Below the pieces are notes generated by a model. That model searched no databases. It saw only the letters and a list, made by a program, of their open reading frames with translations, and was not told where the DNA came from. Of a DNA stretch of 64,000 bases, positions 1 to 11,752 are shown one piece after another. Made by a program: the position numbers and the translations under genes. Origin of the DNA: Sorex araneus (lineage: Eukaryota > Chordata > Mammalia > Eulipotyphla > Soricidae); assembly GCF_027595985.1 (NCBI RefSeq), contig NC_073307.1, positions 39,852,323 to 39,916,322 of the forward strand, given 5' to 3'. Position 1 is the stretch's first letter. Every line of letters begins with the position of its first letter.

Positions 1-320
1 TTGAAAAAGCCAAACTTAATAAGCAATTCTCTCCAAGGATTTTTCATAGCTAGATATCCTCCCACACACTGAAATTATTATTGCATCAAGAATGTAGAAT
101 TTCTCCCCAAATTTAAGGACTTCTTATGATTCAATCAAACTGAGGGTTCTTCTGTACTAATAAATCACATGAGTAACTGCCTCAGGATGGTGGAATTAGC
201 AGAATTCTTCCAAGAACTTGAGAAGGAAACAGCATTCATTTTGTGGGTTTCCACGTTGGCCCCACTGCATTATCCTCCCAATATAACTGACTAAGTATTT
301 TTCTACCTGTCTTCATTTTT
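1..320. other. unique intergenic sequence
   Basis: AT-rich sequence with no open frame, repeat or motif that I can name. Confidence 0.5.
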
Positions 321-322
321 CC

Positions 323-580
323 ACTGTATCACTGTATCATTGTCATCCCATTGTTTGTCAATTTACTTGAGCGGTCATCCAGTAACGTCTCTATTACACT
401 CAGTCCTGAGATTTTAGCAGCCTCTCCTTACTCATCTTTCCCAATGATTGAAGGCTCTTTCAGGATCAGGAAAATGAGACCTATCGTTACTGTTTGTGGC
501 ATATCGAATATGTCATGGGTAGCTTGCCAGGCTCTGCCGTGTGGGATACTCTCGGCAGCTTGCAGGGTTCTCTGAGAGGT
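323..580 (-). mobile_element. SINE copy, (CAGTGA)-tailed family, diverged
   Basis: Minus-strand copy beginning at ACTGTATCACTGTATC and passing through the diagnostic GGCATATCGAATATG, GGGTAGCTTGCCAGGCTCTG and GATACTCTCGG blocks. It carries an extra internal block (TTTAGCAGCCTCTCC... GGCTCTTTCAGG) that is also seen at 38140-38220, so this is a distinct subfamily. The tRNA-like head is missing. Confidence 0.75.
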
Positions 581-818
581 ATCACTGTATCACTGTCACT
601 GTCACTGTCATCTCATTGCTCATCAATTTGCTAGAGCAGGCACCAGTAACATCTCTATTGTGAGACTTGTTGTTACTGTTTTTGTCATATTGAATACATC
701 AGGGGTAGCTTGCCAGGCTCTGCCATGTGGGCGGGATACTCTCGGTAGCTTGCCAGGCTCTCCGAGAGGGATGGAAGAATCAAACCCGGGTCGACCGCGT
801 GCAAGGCAAATGCCCAGT
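581..818 (-). mobile_element. SINE copy, (CAGTGA)-tailed family
   Basis: A second minus-strand copy directly abutting the previous one. It runs from the CACTGT repeat tail through to AACCCGGGTCGACCGCGTGCAAGGCAAATGCCC in the head (B-box region), and is truncated before the A-box. Confidence 0.85.
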
Positions 819-1054
819 TTTTCTCCACAGTCCTACAGGCTGAGATATACAAGATCTAGAATCAAAAGAATCAGTGTATAAGGACACACTCTTATCTTCT
901 TACAGGAAGCCAACATGGCAAAGGTAGAAGAGAATGAACTGGAATATAGTTAATAATCCCATTCATGAGATTCCTGCTTCAATGGTTTAATTACCCACAT
1001 CACAATATCCTAATACCAAAGTTAAGAATTTCAACATATACCTTTTAGGTATTT

Positions 1055-1107
1055 TTATTATTATTGTTGTTGTTGTTGTTGTTATTGTTGTTGTTATTAT
1101 TATTATT
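1055..1107. repeat. (TTA/TTG)n microsatellite
   Basis: Interrupted trinucleotide run of ATT and GTT units. Confidence 0.9.
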
Positions 1108-1124
1108 AACTCCAGGCAGTTTTT

Positions 1125-1255
1125 CCTGGAACCTTTGTCCCTCTCGGAGAGCCTGAAAAACTACTGAGAGTATCCCACCCGCACAGCAGAGCCTGACAAG
1201 CTACCCATGGCATATTTTGATATGCCAAAAATGGTAACAATAATGGGCCTCACTT
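1125..1255 (+). mobile_element. SINE fragment, (CAGTGA)-tailed family
   Basis: Plus-strand internal fragment: CTCTCGGAGAGCCTG, TATCCCACCCGCACAGCAGAGCCTG, GGCATATTTTGATATGCC. Both head and tail are missing or diverged. Confidence 0.7.
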
Positions 1256-1429
1256 TGTGTTCCTGGAGCGAGCAGATGCCATCAGGCTACACTAGCACGT
1301 GAAAGAGACGAACTGGCATCTGCTTTATACATATTATATATATTTATATATAGTAATTTTTCCACCATTTAAACTATATCCTAGACTTGATTGACATCAA
1401 TGGCATTCAAGAAGCTACTTTTAAAAGCT

Positions 1430-1612
1430 GGTAGGATAGCTAGAGTGATAGCACAACAGGCAGGGTTGCTTGCATTACACATGACCAACTTGGACCAATC
1501 CCTGGCACCCCATATGGCTCCCTAAATCCTGCCCAGAGTGATCCCTGAGCACAGAGCCAGGAGTAACCCCTGAGCACTGCCAGGTATGGCCTCAAAACAA
1601 ACAAAAATATTT
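1430..1612 (+). mobile_element. SOR-type poly(A) SINE, old copy
   Basis: Contains AGTGATAGCACAACAGGCAGGG, CCCCATATGGCTCC, CAGAGCCAGGAGTAACCCC and an A-rich end. It is clearly diverged from the younger copies in the window. Confidence 0.8.
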
Positions 1613-1689
1613 AAACTTGGCAAAAAAAACTCAAATCTGTAATTTGCCATACCCAATTTACACTCATTCAGCAGCAAAACAGTATTTTT

Positions 1690-3218
1690 CGTTCTTCATT
1701 TTTTTTTATTTTTTTTTATTTTTATTTTTTTTAATTAATTTATTTATTTTTAATTCGTGAATCACCCTGAGGGCACATTTACAGATTTATACACTTTTGT
1801 GCTTATGCTTCCCTCATACAAAGTTCGGGAACCCATCCCTTCACCAGTGCCCATTCTCCACCACCAGTAAACCCAGCATCCCTCCCACCCTCCCCGATCC
1901 CATCTCCCCCCACCCCACCCTGCCACTGTGGCAGGGCATTCCCTTCTGTTCTCTCTCTCTAATTAGCTGTTGTGGTTTGCAATAAAGGTGTTGAGTGGCC
2001 ATTGTGCTCAGTCTCTAGCCCTCATTCAGCCCACAACTCCCTTCCCCCATATGGCCTTCGACTACATTATAGTTGGTGATCCCTTCTCTGAGTTGCCCTT
2101 TCCCGAGAATGTGAGGCCAGCCTCCAAGCCATGGAGTCAACCTCCTGGTACTTATTTCTACAATTCTTGGGTGTTAGTCTCCCACTCTGTTATTCTATAT
2201 ACCCTAGATGAGTGCAATCTTTCTATGTCTGTCTCTCTCTTTCTGACTCATTTCACTCAGCATGAAACTTTTCATGCCCATCCACTAACTACAAAATTCG
2301 TGACCTCCTTTTTTCTGACAGCTGCATAGTATTCCATTGTATAGATGTACCAAAGTTTCCTCAGCCAGTCATCCGTTCTAGGGCATTCGGGTTTTTTCCA
2401 GATTCTGGCTATTGTAAATAGTGCTGCGATGAACATACATGTGCAGATGTTGTTTCGATTATACTTTTTTGCCTCTCTGGGATATATTCCTAGCAGTGGT
2501 ATTGCTGGGTCAAATGGGAGCTCAACCTCTAATTTTTTGAGAGTCGTCCATATTGTTTTCCAGAAGGGCTGAACCAGTCAGCATTCCCACCAGCAGTGTA
2601 GAAGGGTCCCTTTTTCCCCACATCCTCTCCAACAGCAGTTGCTTTTGTTCTTTTGGATGTGTGCTAGTCTCTGTGGTGTGAGGTGGTATCTCGTGGTTGT
2701 TTTGATCTGCATCTCTCTGATGATTAGTGATGTAGAGCACTTTTTCATGTGCCTTTTGGCCATTCGTATTTCTTCCTTGGTAAAGTTTCTGTTCATTTCT
2801 TTGCCCCATTTTTTGATGGGGTTGGATGTTTTCTTCTTGTAGAGTTCAACCAATGCTTTATATACCATTGATATCAACCCCTTATCTGATGGGTATTGTG
2901 TAAATATCCTTTCCCATTCTGTGGATAGTCTTTGGATTCTGGTCACTGTATCTTTTGCGGTGCAGAAGCTTTTTAGTTTAATGTAGTCCCATTTGTTGAT
3001 CTCTGTTTTTACTAGATTGCTGAGTTCTGTGTCACCTTTGAAGATACGTTTATCTTCAATATCGTGGAGGGTTTTGCCGACCTTGTCTTCAATGTACCTT
3101 ATGGTTTGTGGTCGAATGTTGAGGTCTTTAATCCATTTTGATCTGACTTTTGTGCATGGTGTCAGGTCAAGGTCTAAGCCCATTTTTTTGCATGTAGTTG
3201 TCCAGTTGTTCCAGCACC
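1690..3218 (-). mobile_element. L1 retrotransposon, 5'-truncated, 16-bp TSD
   Basis: A 1529-bp minus-strand insertion flanked by a perfect 16-bp TSD (GCAAAACAGTATTTTT at 1674-1689 and 3219-3234). The poly(A) tail is the T-rich run at 1697-1740. From 3217 down to about 2330 the minus strand reads the C-terminal part of L1 ORF2 ([19 protein letters not shown] and LLHCWWEC are typical), broken by frameshifts and stops. Below that is the 3' UTR, ending in GATTCACGAATTAAAAATA. It is a dead fragment and is truncated far downstream of the reverse-transcriptase core. Confidence 0.93.
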
Positions 3219-3289
3219 GCAAAACAGTATTTTTAAAGAGCTAGGTTAGCTCCTGTAATAACTCCACGCTCCCATGCTCATTTTGTTTT

Positions 3290-3470
3290 TGTTATTGGAG
3301 GGTTTTATTTGTTTGGGGGATCATACCCAGCATTCCTCAGGGCTTATTCCTGGCTCTATCTATGTTCAGGGATCGCTACTTTTAGGGCTTGGGGAATCAT
3401 TTTGGTACAGAGGATCATATCCGGGTCAGCTGAGTGCAAAGTAAACCCTACTATCTCTCTAGCCCAAGGG
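3290..3470 (-). mobile_element. SOR-type SINE, old minus copy
   Basis: Reverse-complement SINE pattern: CAGGGCTTATTCCTGGCTCT, GATCATATCCGGGTCAGCTGAGTGCAAAG and CTATCTCTCTAGCCC. Strongly diverged. Confidence 0.7.
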
Positions 3471-4695
3471 ATTTAAGTTTGGATGGGGGGGAAAACAGAG
3501 TACATTGAAGAAGAAAGCTATTGGCCATGGGACATAGAAATATATATCCAGGAATGAGGAGAGTTTCTTCTCTCCTTCTACCTACACTACAGGGTGTTCA
3601 GGTGATATTTTAGGTAGTGCCCTGATGAGACTAGGAAATCATAGTGTGGAATGTTGGAAAGCATGGTAGAAACAGCAAATCTGGAAGAACAATTGCTCTA
3701 CCTGGTAGAGTCCCGGGCATCCCCCAGACCCTGACTGCAGACGTCTTAGAGTTTGCAGGACCCTTTTTCTCCATCTCCATCAGACTACAACAAAAATACA
3801 TATAACCACAGACACACACAAGTCACACAACCATAAAGCAACATGTACATAAAGTGACATGCACATAACATCACCACGCAACCATACCCCCACAACCACA
3901 TCAAGTAAGTCACTTATACACATACAACCATGCACTCATAGGTCATGCACACAACCATATGTCATACATCACACACGACACGCAAGCATCTGGCACACAA
4001 AACAAGAAATGTTTACGTTGTGTGGTATATTTTTTCTATGGTTAGTGCAATAAACTCATTTCTTCATTGTTTTTTGTGTAATTTTCTTAAATTTTTTATT
4101 TTACTGGTTTTCTATTTCAGTGGACTTTAGGACACATTCCCTCAAATTTTTTGCCTAAATCATCTTAACTGGATATGAATTTCAAGCTGAGCCTGGGCAC
4201 ATATCTGGGGTCTCTGATTCATCAGGAGGTATTCTGAGTAAAAGCTTTGTTCTTAGAAAGGTCTGGAACTCAATCACAGGTGTCCACAGGCTTGCTTTTG
4301 TGGACTGCTAGAGAGGGAAGCTTCCATAATTGCAAGAGCACCAGTACAACTACTCTTTTTTCAACAATCTAACACACTCTAATTTGCAAGGAATCAACTC
4401 AAATCTTTGGAGAAAAGGGAACAAGAGGTAAAGGAAGAAGAAATGAGACCTCGAAAGACCAAAAGGGTTTGACAAGACAAGAAGAAAGAGGAAATGATTC
4501 CCAAAGGCTAACCTACAGCTACAAAATTAGAATTATACGTGCGGACTCTGGTATCCAAATGGATAAACTTTTCAGAACTTATGACTATGTGAGAAGCAGC
4601 ATTATTATCATATTACAAATTCATGGCAATGGCATTTTAGGGAATTTGAGGGAGGGGTAGGAAATGCTCATGAGACAACATAACAAAGTACAAAT
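3471..4695. other. unique intergenic sequence with an AC-rich stretch
   Basis: No gene is recognised. About 3785-4000 is rich in CACA and CATA units (degenerate simple sequence), which creates short open frames in several phases. Confidence 0.5.
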
Positions 4696-4699
4696 GATT

Positions 4700-4858
4700 T
4701 AAGGGGCAGATCAAGGGCTAGAGCACAGGCTCTGGTCACAGAAGGCCCAGGCTCCATCTCACACTCTGCATGTCCCCAGAGAAACAACAGGAATAACCCT
4801 CAAGCTCAGAGCCAGGAGTAAAGCTTGAGTACCACTAGGTGTGGCCCCCAAATCATCA
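4700..4858 (+). mobile_element. SOR-type SINE, old copy
   Basis: Ends with CTCAGAGCCAGGAGTAAAGC, TGAGTACCACTAGGTGTGGCCCCCAAA. The head is badly eroded. Confidence 0.6.
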
Positions 4859-4859
4859 A

Positions 4860-5515
4860 AAGCAGGCGGAGGGGCAGTCTTCCTTCCCACGTATCAGAGG
4901 TGGATAAGTGTAAGCAGGCCACAACGTGAAGGGAAGACCAGATTCATTCACTGAGTACAGCCCATCTTGAAAACAGGCAGGGCCGTGGAAGTGCATGAGG
5001 CAATGGAGCTCGAGGTCATCCCAGAAATGACCTCTACATTTTCCCCAGAGAACTGGAGAAAACGCCCTTGCCCAGATCTTCTCCTCAGACACCACTTGGT
5101 GAGTCTATTGATCTCTTCCTTTGCCTTTAAATTATGGACCAATAAAGCTTAATGAGAAGAGGTCGTTAGAGCTACCAGTTCCTTTGCTGTTGATTCACAT
5201 AAGTTTTCTTAGCAAAGGCAGTGTCTGAGCAAGAGGAAACAAGAGTATGTGGGGACGGTGAAGTGCAGCTCAGCGGTGCGAGCCTGCCATCACCTTCACC
5301 ATAGGTACCGTTAGGAGAGACATGCTCAGAGGCAGCACCAGGGAATCTAGGTTCTTTGCCCACCATCATTTATTCCAAGGATGCAATAAGTTTCTGCCCT
5401 CCACATCCCTGACTCTGTTTATTCTTTTTGGCTTTTGACACTTATTGATCTAAGTTTTTATAATTCCATTTTCCTTTGTAATCATAACAAACAATATGAT
5501 GTAAGTTTGTTTATG
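4860..5515. other. unique intergenic sequence
   Basis: Mixed-composition sequence. Overlapping short frames occur on both strands but none has recognisable protein features. Confidence 0.45.
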
Positions 5516-5519
5516 CCTG

Positions 5520-5680
5520 CAAGGGGGGGATGCAGCGGTAGGGGGGTGATGGGTGGGAAACTGGGGACATTGCTAGAGGGAAAGGCACACTGGTGGTGGG
5601 AACATTTAATGCCTGAAACAACTGTGATATGAACAACTTGATAAATGACTGTGTTACAATAAAAAATATTTTTTAAATGG
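5520..5680 (+). mobile_element. L1-like 3' end, old
   Basis: GGGTGGGAAACTGGGGACATTG, GCACACTGGTGGTGGGAACA, then ACAATAAAAAATA. This resembles the 3' UTR end of the younger L1 copies at 31.7 and 63.2 kb but is more diverged. Confidence 0.5.
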
Positions 5681-5689
5681 AATGCAGGA

Positions 5690-7385
5690 GTGACCTAGGG
5701 ATAGAACTGATGGGAGCCAACCCAGTTTGCTGGAAATGGCCAATTGAATACAGACCGAGAGGAAGGGAAAACAATAAACCTGTCAGACTTCCAAGTTAGT
5801 AGAACAGGCTACATCTACTTACCAAAGGATATCTTAGCCTTTTTGCAGTTCAGTAGAACGATCCTTAGACAAACAAAACACAGTGAAACGCTCTGTATTA
5901 ATATCCGAGCAATAGAAACGTTTGCATGTTCTGTGGGATGGGATCTCCCAAGTTGTGTTCAGGAGGCCCCGCAATTTTCAGTGAACTGGGCCTGCAGGTG
6001 AGCTTTAGGGCTGGGAATATAGTGTTGCTCCAGCCCTGTGGTGCCAGGGATAAGCCACAGAAACTCTGAGGATGCAACCAGCAATGTTCAGGGCACCGTG
6101 AGTTTCCTGGGACTGAACTAGGGTTGGCTGCATACAAAGTGCACACCTTAACCCCAACAGAAACAAGATAAAGCAGGACAGTGCTACCAACAGGAATCCA
6201 CCAAAACGTGTACAAATCATTCATTTTATGTACTAGTGGCATAAAATGAGCATCTGTTAAAATATGAGCTAGCCCTGCACAATTTTAAGGAGAGAGTGAC
6301 AGGGTCATAATCATCATAAAATACTTCAGTATTTATCAGAAACTGGCAAATATAATGACTTTAAAATAGCAAGGATGAAAAACATATGGACAACATAAAA
6401 CCTTGATTAACAGTTTTATACACACACATACATAAATTTAAATCCAATGGAACTCATATTGTTTTAAAATACCTGTAAATCATTTTTAAAATCAATTATG
6501 CACTAGTCCCAATAAAATCCTTAACAACTTAAAAATTAATGTTTTATACATTTAAAAATTAAAATAGCATAGCAGGTATCAGAATACTGAGAAATAAGTG
6601 ACAAATACAGCACACTGCTATATGTAATAAAATTATAGTTGTATTTAAAAATCAATGAATTGTGATATATTCCCTTAAAAACATCAATAATTAAAACCAA
6701 TGAATTATTTGTTCAATGGATGCTGGAAAAATAATTGAGTAAACACCTAATGAAGACTAAAAGATAAACTGGGGATAGAATTCAGGGACAGAAAGCATTC
6801 TTCACATGTATGAGGTCCAGGAATTAAATTCTGAACCACAAACAGAAGAGGAAATATAAATAAAAATTTAAATATAATTATAAAGCAACTAAACAACTGA
6901 AGGAAATAATGCTAAATATCCACACAAGATAAACATTTCATTTTCAAAGACCAAAGACCAAATCTTTAATAAGACACATGAGGTGAAAAAATCACACAAG
7001 TAAACAAATTTAAAGGGAAAAAGCTGCAAATGTAATTGCAATAGAGGATTTTTAAGTCACAGAATACTATTAAAAATCTGTGAGCTAATTTGAACCAATA
7101 TATTTAAAGAATTTTCTAGCAAAACAGATTTGTTCAAGAAAAATTAAAAACCTTAAATAAGAAATGTATCAGAATTATTTGCATCCTACCCTCATCAGTA
7201 AAACCCCAAAGAGCCCATAAGTTTATCTATTTTAACTTTAGATATACCCAAAGTGCTTAGGGGCTACACCCAGCTCTGTATATTGGGGTCACTTCGGGGT
7301 CATTCCAGTGATCAAACCGAGGCCTCCAGAGCATGAGCTCCAACCCACTGAGCTCCTGCTCTAGTCTGATCCATAAGATTTTAAA
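5690..7385. other. AT-rich intergenic sequence
   Basis: Very A-rich unique sequence. A weak SINE-like trace may lie at 6010-6130, and a second near 7255-7340. No gene is supported. Confidence 0.4.
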
Positions 7386-7388
7386 AAT

Positions 7389-7560
7389 TGGGGCTGGAGC
7401 AATAGCACAGCGGGTAGGGCTTTTGCCTTACACATGGCCGCCCCGGGTTCTATTCCCAGCATCCCATATGGTCCCCCGAGCACCACCAGGAGTAATTTCT
7501 GAGTGCAGAGCCAGGAGTAAGTAACTCCTGTGCATTGCTGGGTGTGACCAAAAAAAAAAA
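7389..7560 (+). mobile_element. SOR-type poly(A) SINE, young, 13-bp TSD
   Basis: Near-consensus: GGGGCTGGAGCAATAGCACA, GGGTTCTATTCCCAGCATCC, TGCATTGCTGGGTGTGACC, then poly(A). The TSD is AGATTTTAAAAAT at 7376-7388 and 7561-7573. Confidence 0.95.
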
Positions 7561-7580
7561 AGATTTTAAAAATAATTTTT

Positions 7581-7757
7581 TTTTTTTTTTTTAGGTTTTT
7601 GGGTCACACCTGGTGATGCACAGGGGTTATTCCTGGCTCTGCACTCAGGAATTACTCCTGGCAGTGCTCAGGGGACCATATGGGATGCTGGGATTTGAAC
7701 TCGGGTTGGCCGCGTGCAAGGCAAACGCCCTACCCGCTGTGCTATCGCTCCAGCCCC
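7581..7757 (-). mobile_element. SOR-type poly(A) SINE, young, inverted, 15-bp TSD
   Basis: Minus-strand near-consensus copy with its T tract facing the A tract of the preceding SINE. The TSD is TTAAAAATAATTTTT at 7566-7580 and 7758-7772, which overlaps the TSD of the neighbour. The pair forms a long inverted repeat. Confidence 0.95.
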
Positions 7758-8127
7758 TTAAAAATAATTTTTAAAAGCAAATGTGGAGAGGGTTCCATTT
7801 ATAAATACATTGCATTTTAGAGTTTTATGTAAATTTATGATAGTCCAATACAAAGTTCAAGAGTAAAAAAAAATTTTAAATAAAGCAAATGTGGCAAAAA
7901 TATTAGGACTCTTTAAAACTGAGTGGTGAGCAAAGCACTCATTTTATTATCAAAAAGTGTTTGAAATATTTCATAGCAAAAACAAATTTTTAAATATCAC
8001 ATAAAGTCCTAAAACCAGAGTTAGCCTAGGAATTAATGGCTGGCAAAAGAAAGGACTCATCAAGTGAGACAAATTATCCAGGGACTATAATGAAGACCAC
8101 CACAGGTGAAAAATTGCATAAATTAGG

Positions 8128-8322
8128 AGCCATGGCATAAAACTAAGTGGCCTGGTCCAGTGGGTAAGGCCCCTGTCTTACATGTGGCTGACCCAGGTTT
8201 GCTCACCAGTACCCCATTAGGCTTCCCAGAGTACTGCCAGAGATAATCTCTGAGCACAGAGCCAGGAGTAAACCCTGAGCACAGCCGGCCATAGCCCCTA
8301 AAACAAACACACACACACACAA
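8128..8322 (+). mobile_element. SOR-type SINE, old copy ending in (CA)n
   Basis: Contains CCAGTGGGTAAGGCCCC, CTCTGAGCACAGAGCCAGGAGTAAACCC and GCCCCTAAAACAAAC followed by CACACACACACA. The tail has become a short CA run. Confidence 0.8.
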
Positions 8323-8329
8323 AAGACTA

Positions 8330-9598
8330 AGGGCCTAACTGTAGAACAGAGTGGGCACAGGAAGGGACCGGAGCCAGAAGAGGGAAAGCAGGGGTTAAAG
8401 TTAAGAAGCACCAACCTAGCTTGCTCTTCAAGCCTGTGTTCTCAAACTTATGTTGTTTCCTTGTCTGTTTCTTTGTCTGCCTTTCCACTCTGGAGGAGCC
8501 TATGTTCATTCTCAAAGATGTTTTTCTCTCTTTCTCTCCCCTCATTCTTCTAAATAAAGTTTCAATACAATAATAAGAATAAGAATTAGAATAAATACTG
8601 CTCTAGAAAGCTTGTCTCTGTGTCAAGAAGTATTAAACAACTCACAATTCTCCACACTGTGGCAAGAAGTCCTCATATCTAAAATGTTGAACTCACTTTT
8701 GACAAAAGTATGGAATAAAACACTTTTATTCTCTGGTAAGTGTCAAGCAAATGCCCTTACAATAGGGGGCACTTCCTGTCTCAGCATCAGCAGAAAAGAA
8801 GTGAGTAGTGTTTGAGGGGCAAGTCTGACCTTCAAAGCTGTCATTAGGAGCTAGCAGGCTCACAAAGTCCGAAAGGATGCCCAGGGGACAAGATGGGCAG
8901 GGAGAAGATGCGATTCTTCCTCCCTCAAATACACAGAGTACACAGACCAAAGAACTCTTCCACAGAAGCCCCATCTCTCCCAAAACCTAGGTCAGAAGGC
9001 TCCATACTCAATCACACCTCCCAGGAATTCTGTGTGGCAAAGTTTTGGGTCACTGACTACTGAGGAGAAATCCTTATCTATTTCCAGTCTCTCTTCCAGC
9101 TCCTTTAAGTGGATTTCCAAGTGACCCCAAGAGGGGTCATTGCCATGCATCTGTTGTACTGGAATCCTAACCAGTAGTTTACAAGTGAACTCCAGGATGG
9201 CTTCACTGCTCCCAGGCTATTTCATTCTGAGCAGGAATTCAGAGTCTCTTCAAAATCTGCTGTGTCAGTGGCTGTACAAGGACGTAGGGTGGTAGATGTG
9301 TGCAGCTGGCAATGCATGCATGCCACAGACCTTAGTTGCCCACTTCCTGGTCCATGCAAGCCCAGCAAGAATCTGTGAACATGGTCAGAACCTCTTCCCC
9401 ACCCTCTGAATCCTGTCTTCAGGCCCCTGGCTTACCCACTCTCAGGGTTACCTGTCTATTTCAGCAGGACCTACAGGGAACATATTTGTATTGAAACCTA
9501 CTGATTGACATGCCACAAATCCTCTCTTTTGAATATGTCAGTGAAAGAGAGAAAGAAAGCAAGAGTTCAATAAACAGTATGTATATTTCTTACAATAA
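8330..9598. other. unique intergenic sequence
   Basis: No repeat or coding similarity recognised. Base composition is close to average for the window. Confidence 0.45.
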
Positions 9599-9599
9599 A

Positions 9600-10390
9600 T
9601 AAAATGGTAATATCACATAACCCAGCAGTATCACTCCTGGGTATTTACATTCATTCAAAAAGCATTATCCACACCCCATGTTCAGAGCAGTATTATTCAC
9701 AAAAGCCTAAACACAGACTCAATCTAAATGCCCAACAACAAATAAATGACAAAAAAGCTCTGGCATACAAATTCAATGGAATACTACTCTGCTGTTTTTT
9801 AAAAACAGATAAAATTGTGCCTGATGGGTTAAAATGGATAGAATTTGAGGTGATTTTTGCTAAGTGGAATAAGGAAAGGAAAGAAAGGAAAGGAAAGGAA
9901 AGGAAAGGAAAGGAAAGGAAAGGAAAGGAAAGGAAAGGAAAGGAAAGGAAAGGAAAGGAAAGGAAAGGAAAGGAAAGGAAAGGAAAGGAAAGGAAAGGAA
10001 AGGAAAGGAAAGGAAAGGAAAGGAAAGGAAAGGAAAGGAAAGGAAAGGAAAGGAAAGGAAAGGAAAGGAAAGGAAAGGAAAGGAAAGGAAAGGAAAGGAA
10101 AGGAAAGGCAATTACCAGATGGTTTCAGTCACACGGTACATAAGTAAATAAAGCAAACAAAACAAAACTTGACTCATAGATTCTGTGATAACCATAGTGG
10201 TTACCAGAGGGAAAGGGAAGGGGGAGAAAAGGGGAAGAGATCCAGAATTTGGTGGTGGCATGGGACTTTGGTGGTGGGAGTGGAGAATTCTATGCATAGG
10301 TGGAGATGTGAAACTATAATCTTGCACTTCGTTCAGCTAGTAAGTTAATGATGAATCAATGTTTAAAAAACTATAAGAAATATTCCAAGG
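9600..10390 (+). mobile_element. L1 3' region, old, split by a microsatellite
   Basis: 9610-9868 reads like the end of L1 ORF2 (AGCAGTATCACTCCTGGGTATTTAC, TTCACAAAAGCC, CAATGGAATACTACTCTGC). 10109-10390 continues as the expected downstream L1 sequence (AGATGGTTTCAGTCACACGG, GTGGTTACCAGAGGGAAAGG). The two halves are separated by a GGAAA expansion. Stops and frameshifts make it non-functional. Confidence 0.8.
9871..10108 (+). repeat. (GGAAA)n pentanucleotide repeat, about 47 units
   Basis: Almost perfect GGAAA repeat over about 238 bp with one early AAGAAAGG interruption. It lies inside the L1 fragment and has no stop codons in several frames, so it creates false Lys/Glu/Arg/Gly-rich and Phe/Leu/Ser/Pro-rich frames. 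Confidence 0.97.
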
Positions 10391-10395
10391 AGAAA

Positions 10396-11620
10396 AGAGT
10401 GAATTAAATGGGTCCAGCCAGAGAGGGAGGCAAAGAAAAGGCTCCTGGGGTAGAGAGTGGAGCAGCAAGGTTAGGATACAGAGGGGTAGAGAAAGAGTGT
10501 TCTGTAGAAAGTGAAGAATAACAGAGAAGACATGAGAATATGAAGAGGTATCTGATAGTGACTGGAACCCCCAGAAGGTGGTGTGTGTCTAGAAGAGTGG
10601 TGGGAAGCCACAAATTCTAAATTCTTTGGCATGACAGAGAAAGGGGACTCTGGGCATCTCAAAGCAAAGGATGTGGGTGTACAGGTGATACAGCAAATAA
10701 AGGGCTGGGAAACCAGTTGGGATGAATGCTTGTTCGTATTAGTGGAAGAATGTTGACAACATCCACTCACAGAAGGAAACTCTGATTCCATCCACAATCA
10801 GCTGACCACACAATCCTGTGCACAAACCCACTACAGATCTTGAAAAGAAATCCTTAAGACCAGGATTTGAAGAAATTGACATAATTTCTGAACTCCAAAC
10901 TATCTCCTTTAATTTCATCAATTTTTCTAAAGCCTGAAAAATTGATCCCTATTCAGATTAGTAAGACATCCCCCAGCACCCCAATCCTTACCCCAACCCC
11001 CATTACCTTGAAAGTCATGAATAACCTCAAGCATCCAAATGAGTCTTCAGTGCCTCCTAGATGCCTTTAGTCCCAGAGGCTGGTGACAGTGGAGGGAGGA
11101 TGAAGTGCAGAGATTACAGGGTCAAAACTTGGCGAAGCTAGAATAAGAATGCTTGGAGTCAAAACAAGAAGTATCAGAACTATTTGGCTCAAACCCCTAA
11201 TACAGTTATCTTTTCCCAGAAATCCTGATGAGGATTAGGTAACCCAATCTCACCATCTCAGAAAGGACACATTCACATCAGTTTCACTACTGACAAAGCG
11301 CTGCTCTTTCTTGTGTTTTCTTGTGAAGCCTCAGCTAACTCTTATTCTTCCAGGGCAGACCTGAGGAGACACTCTCAGTGCTTTCAGTCACCATCCATTC
11401 AAGAACATGGTTTCCACAGTACCTGCTATTTGCCAAATGCTTCGTCTGCACTCAGTGCAGCTTTCCAGGTTCTCATGTGAAATGTAGTATCTAGCCTTGA
11501 AAGCTCACACAGAAGCCTAATCCATCGCAGAAGCTTCTGCATTGCTGATTCTAGAAAAGGTTGGTAGTTATCTGGTGCTTACATGAAATCTCATTCACAA
11601 ACCACTACAGAGAGGGTATA
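10396..11620. other. unique intergenic sequence downstream of FAM170A
   Basis: No gene or named repeat recognised. Confidence 0.45.
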
Positions 11621-11623
11621 GGA

Positions 11624-11752
11624 GATGGATGGGTGGGTGGATGGATGGGTGGGTGGATGGGTGGGTGGATGGATGGATGGATGGATGGATGGATGGATGG
11701 ATGGTCAATGATTAATTGGATGGTTGGGTGGGTGGATGGGTGAATGGATGGT
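11624..11752. repeat. (GGAT/GGTG)n tetranucleotide microsatellite
   Basis: Units GGAT and GGTG in mixed order, broken at 11705-11716 by TCAATGATTAAT. Confidence 0.95.

Noticed and set aside
1690..3218. L1 ORF2-like protein as a functional gene
   Set aside because: 5'-truncated, lacks endonuclease and reverse-transcriptase core, and is interrupted near its end.
9604..10147. Long Lys/Glu/Arg/Gly-rich and Phe/Leu/Ser/Pro-rich open frames
   Set aside because: Translation of the GGAAA pentanucleotide repeat. A 5-bp unit without stops is open in several frames on both strands.
11624..11752. CRISPR-like regular repeats
   Set aside because: Simple-sequence tandem repeats without unique spacers, in a mammalian genome.
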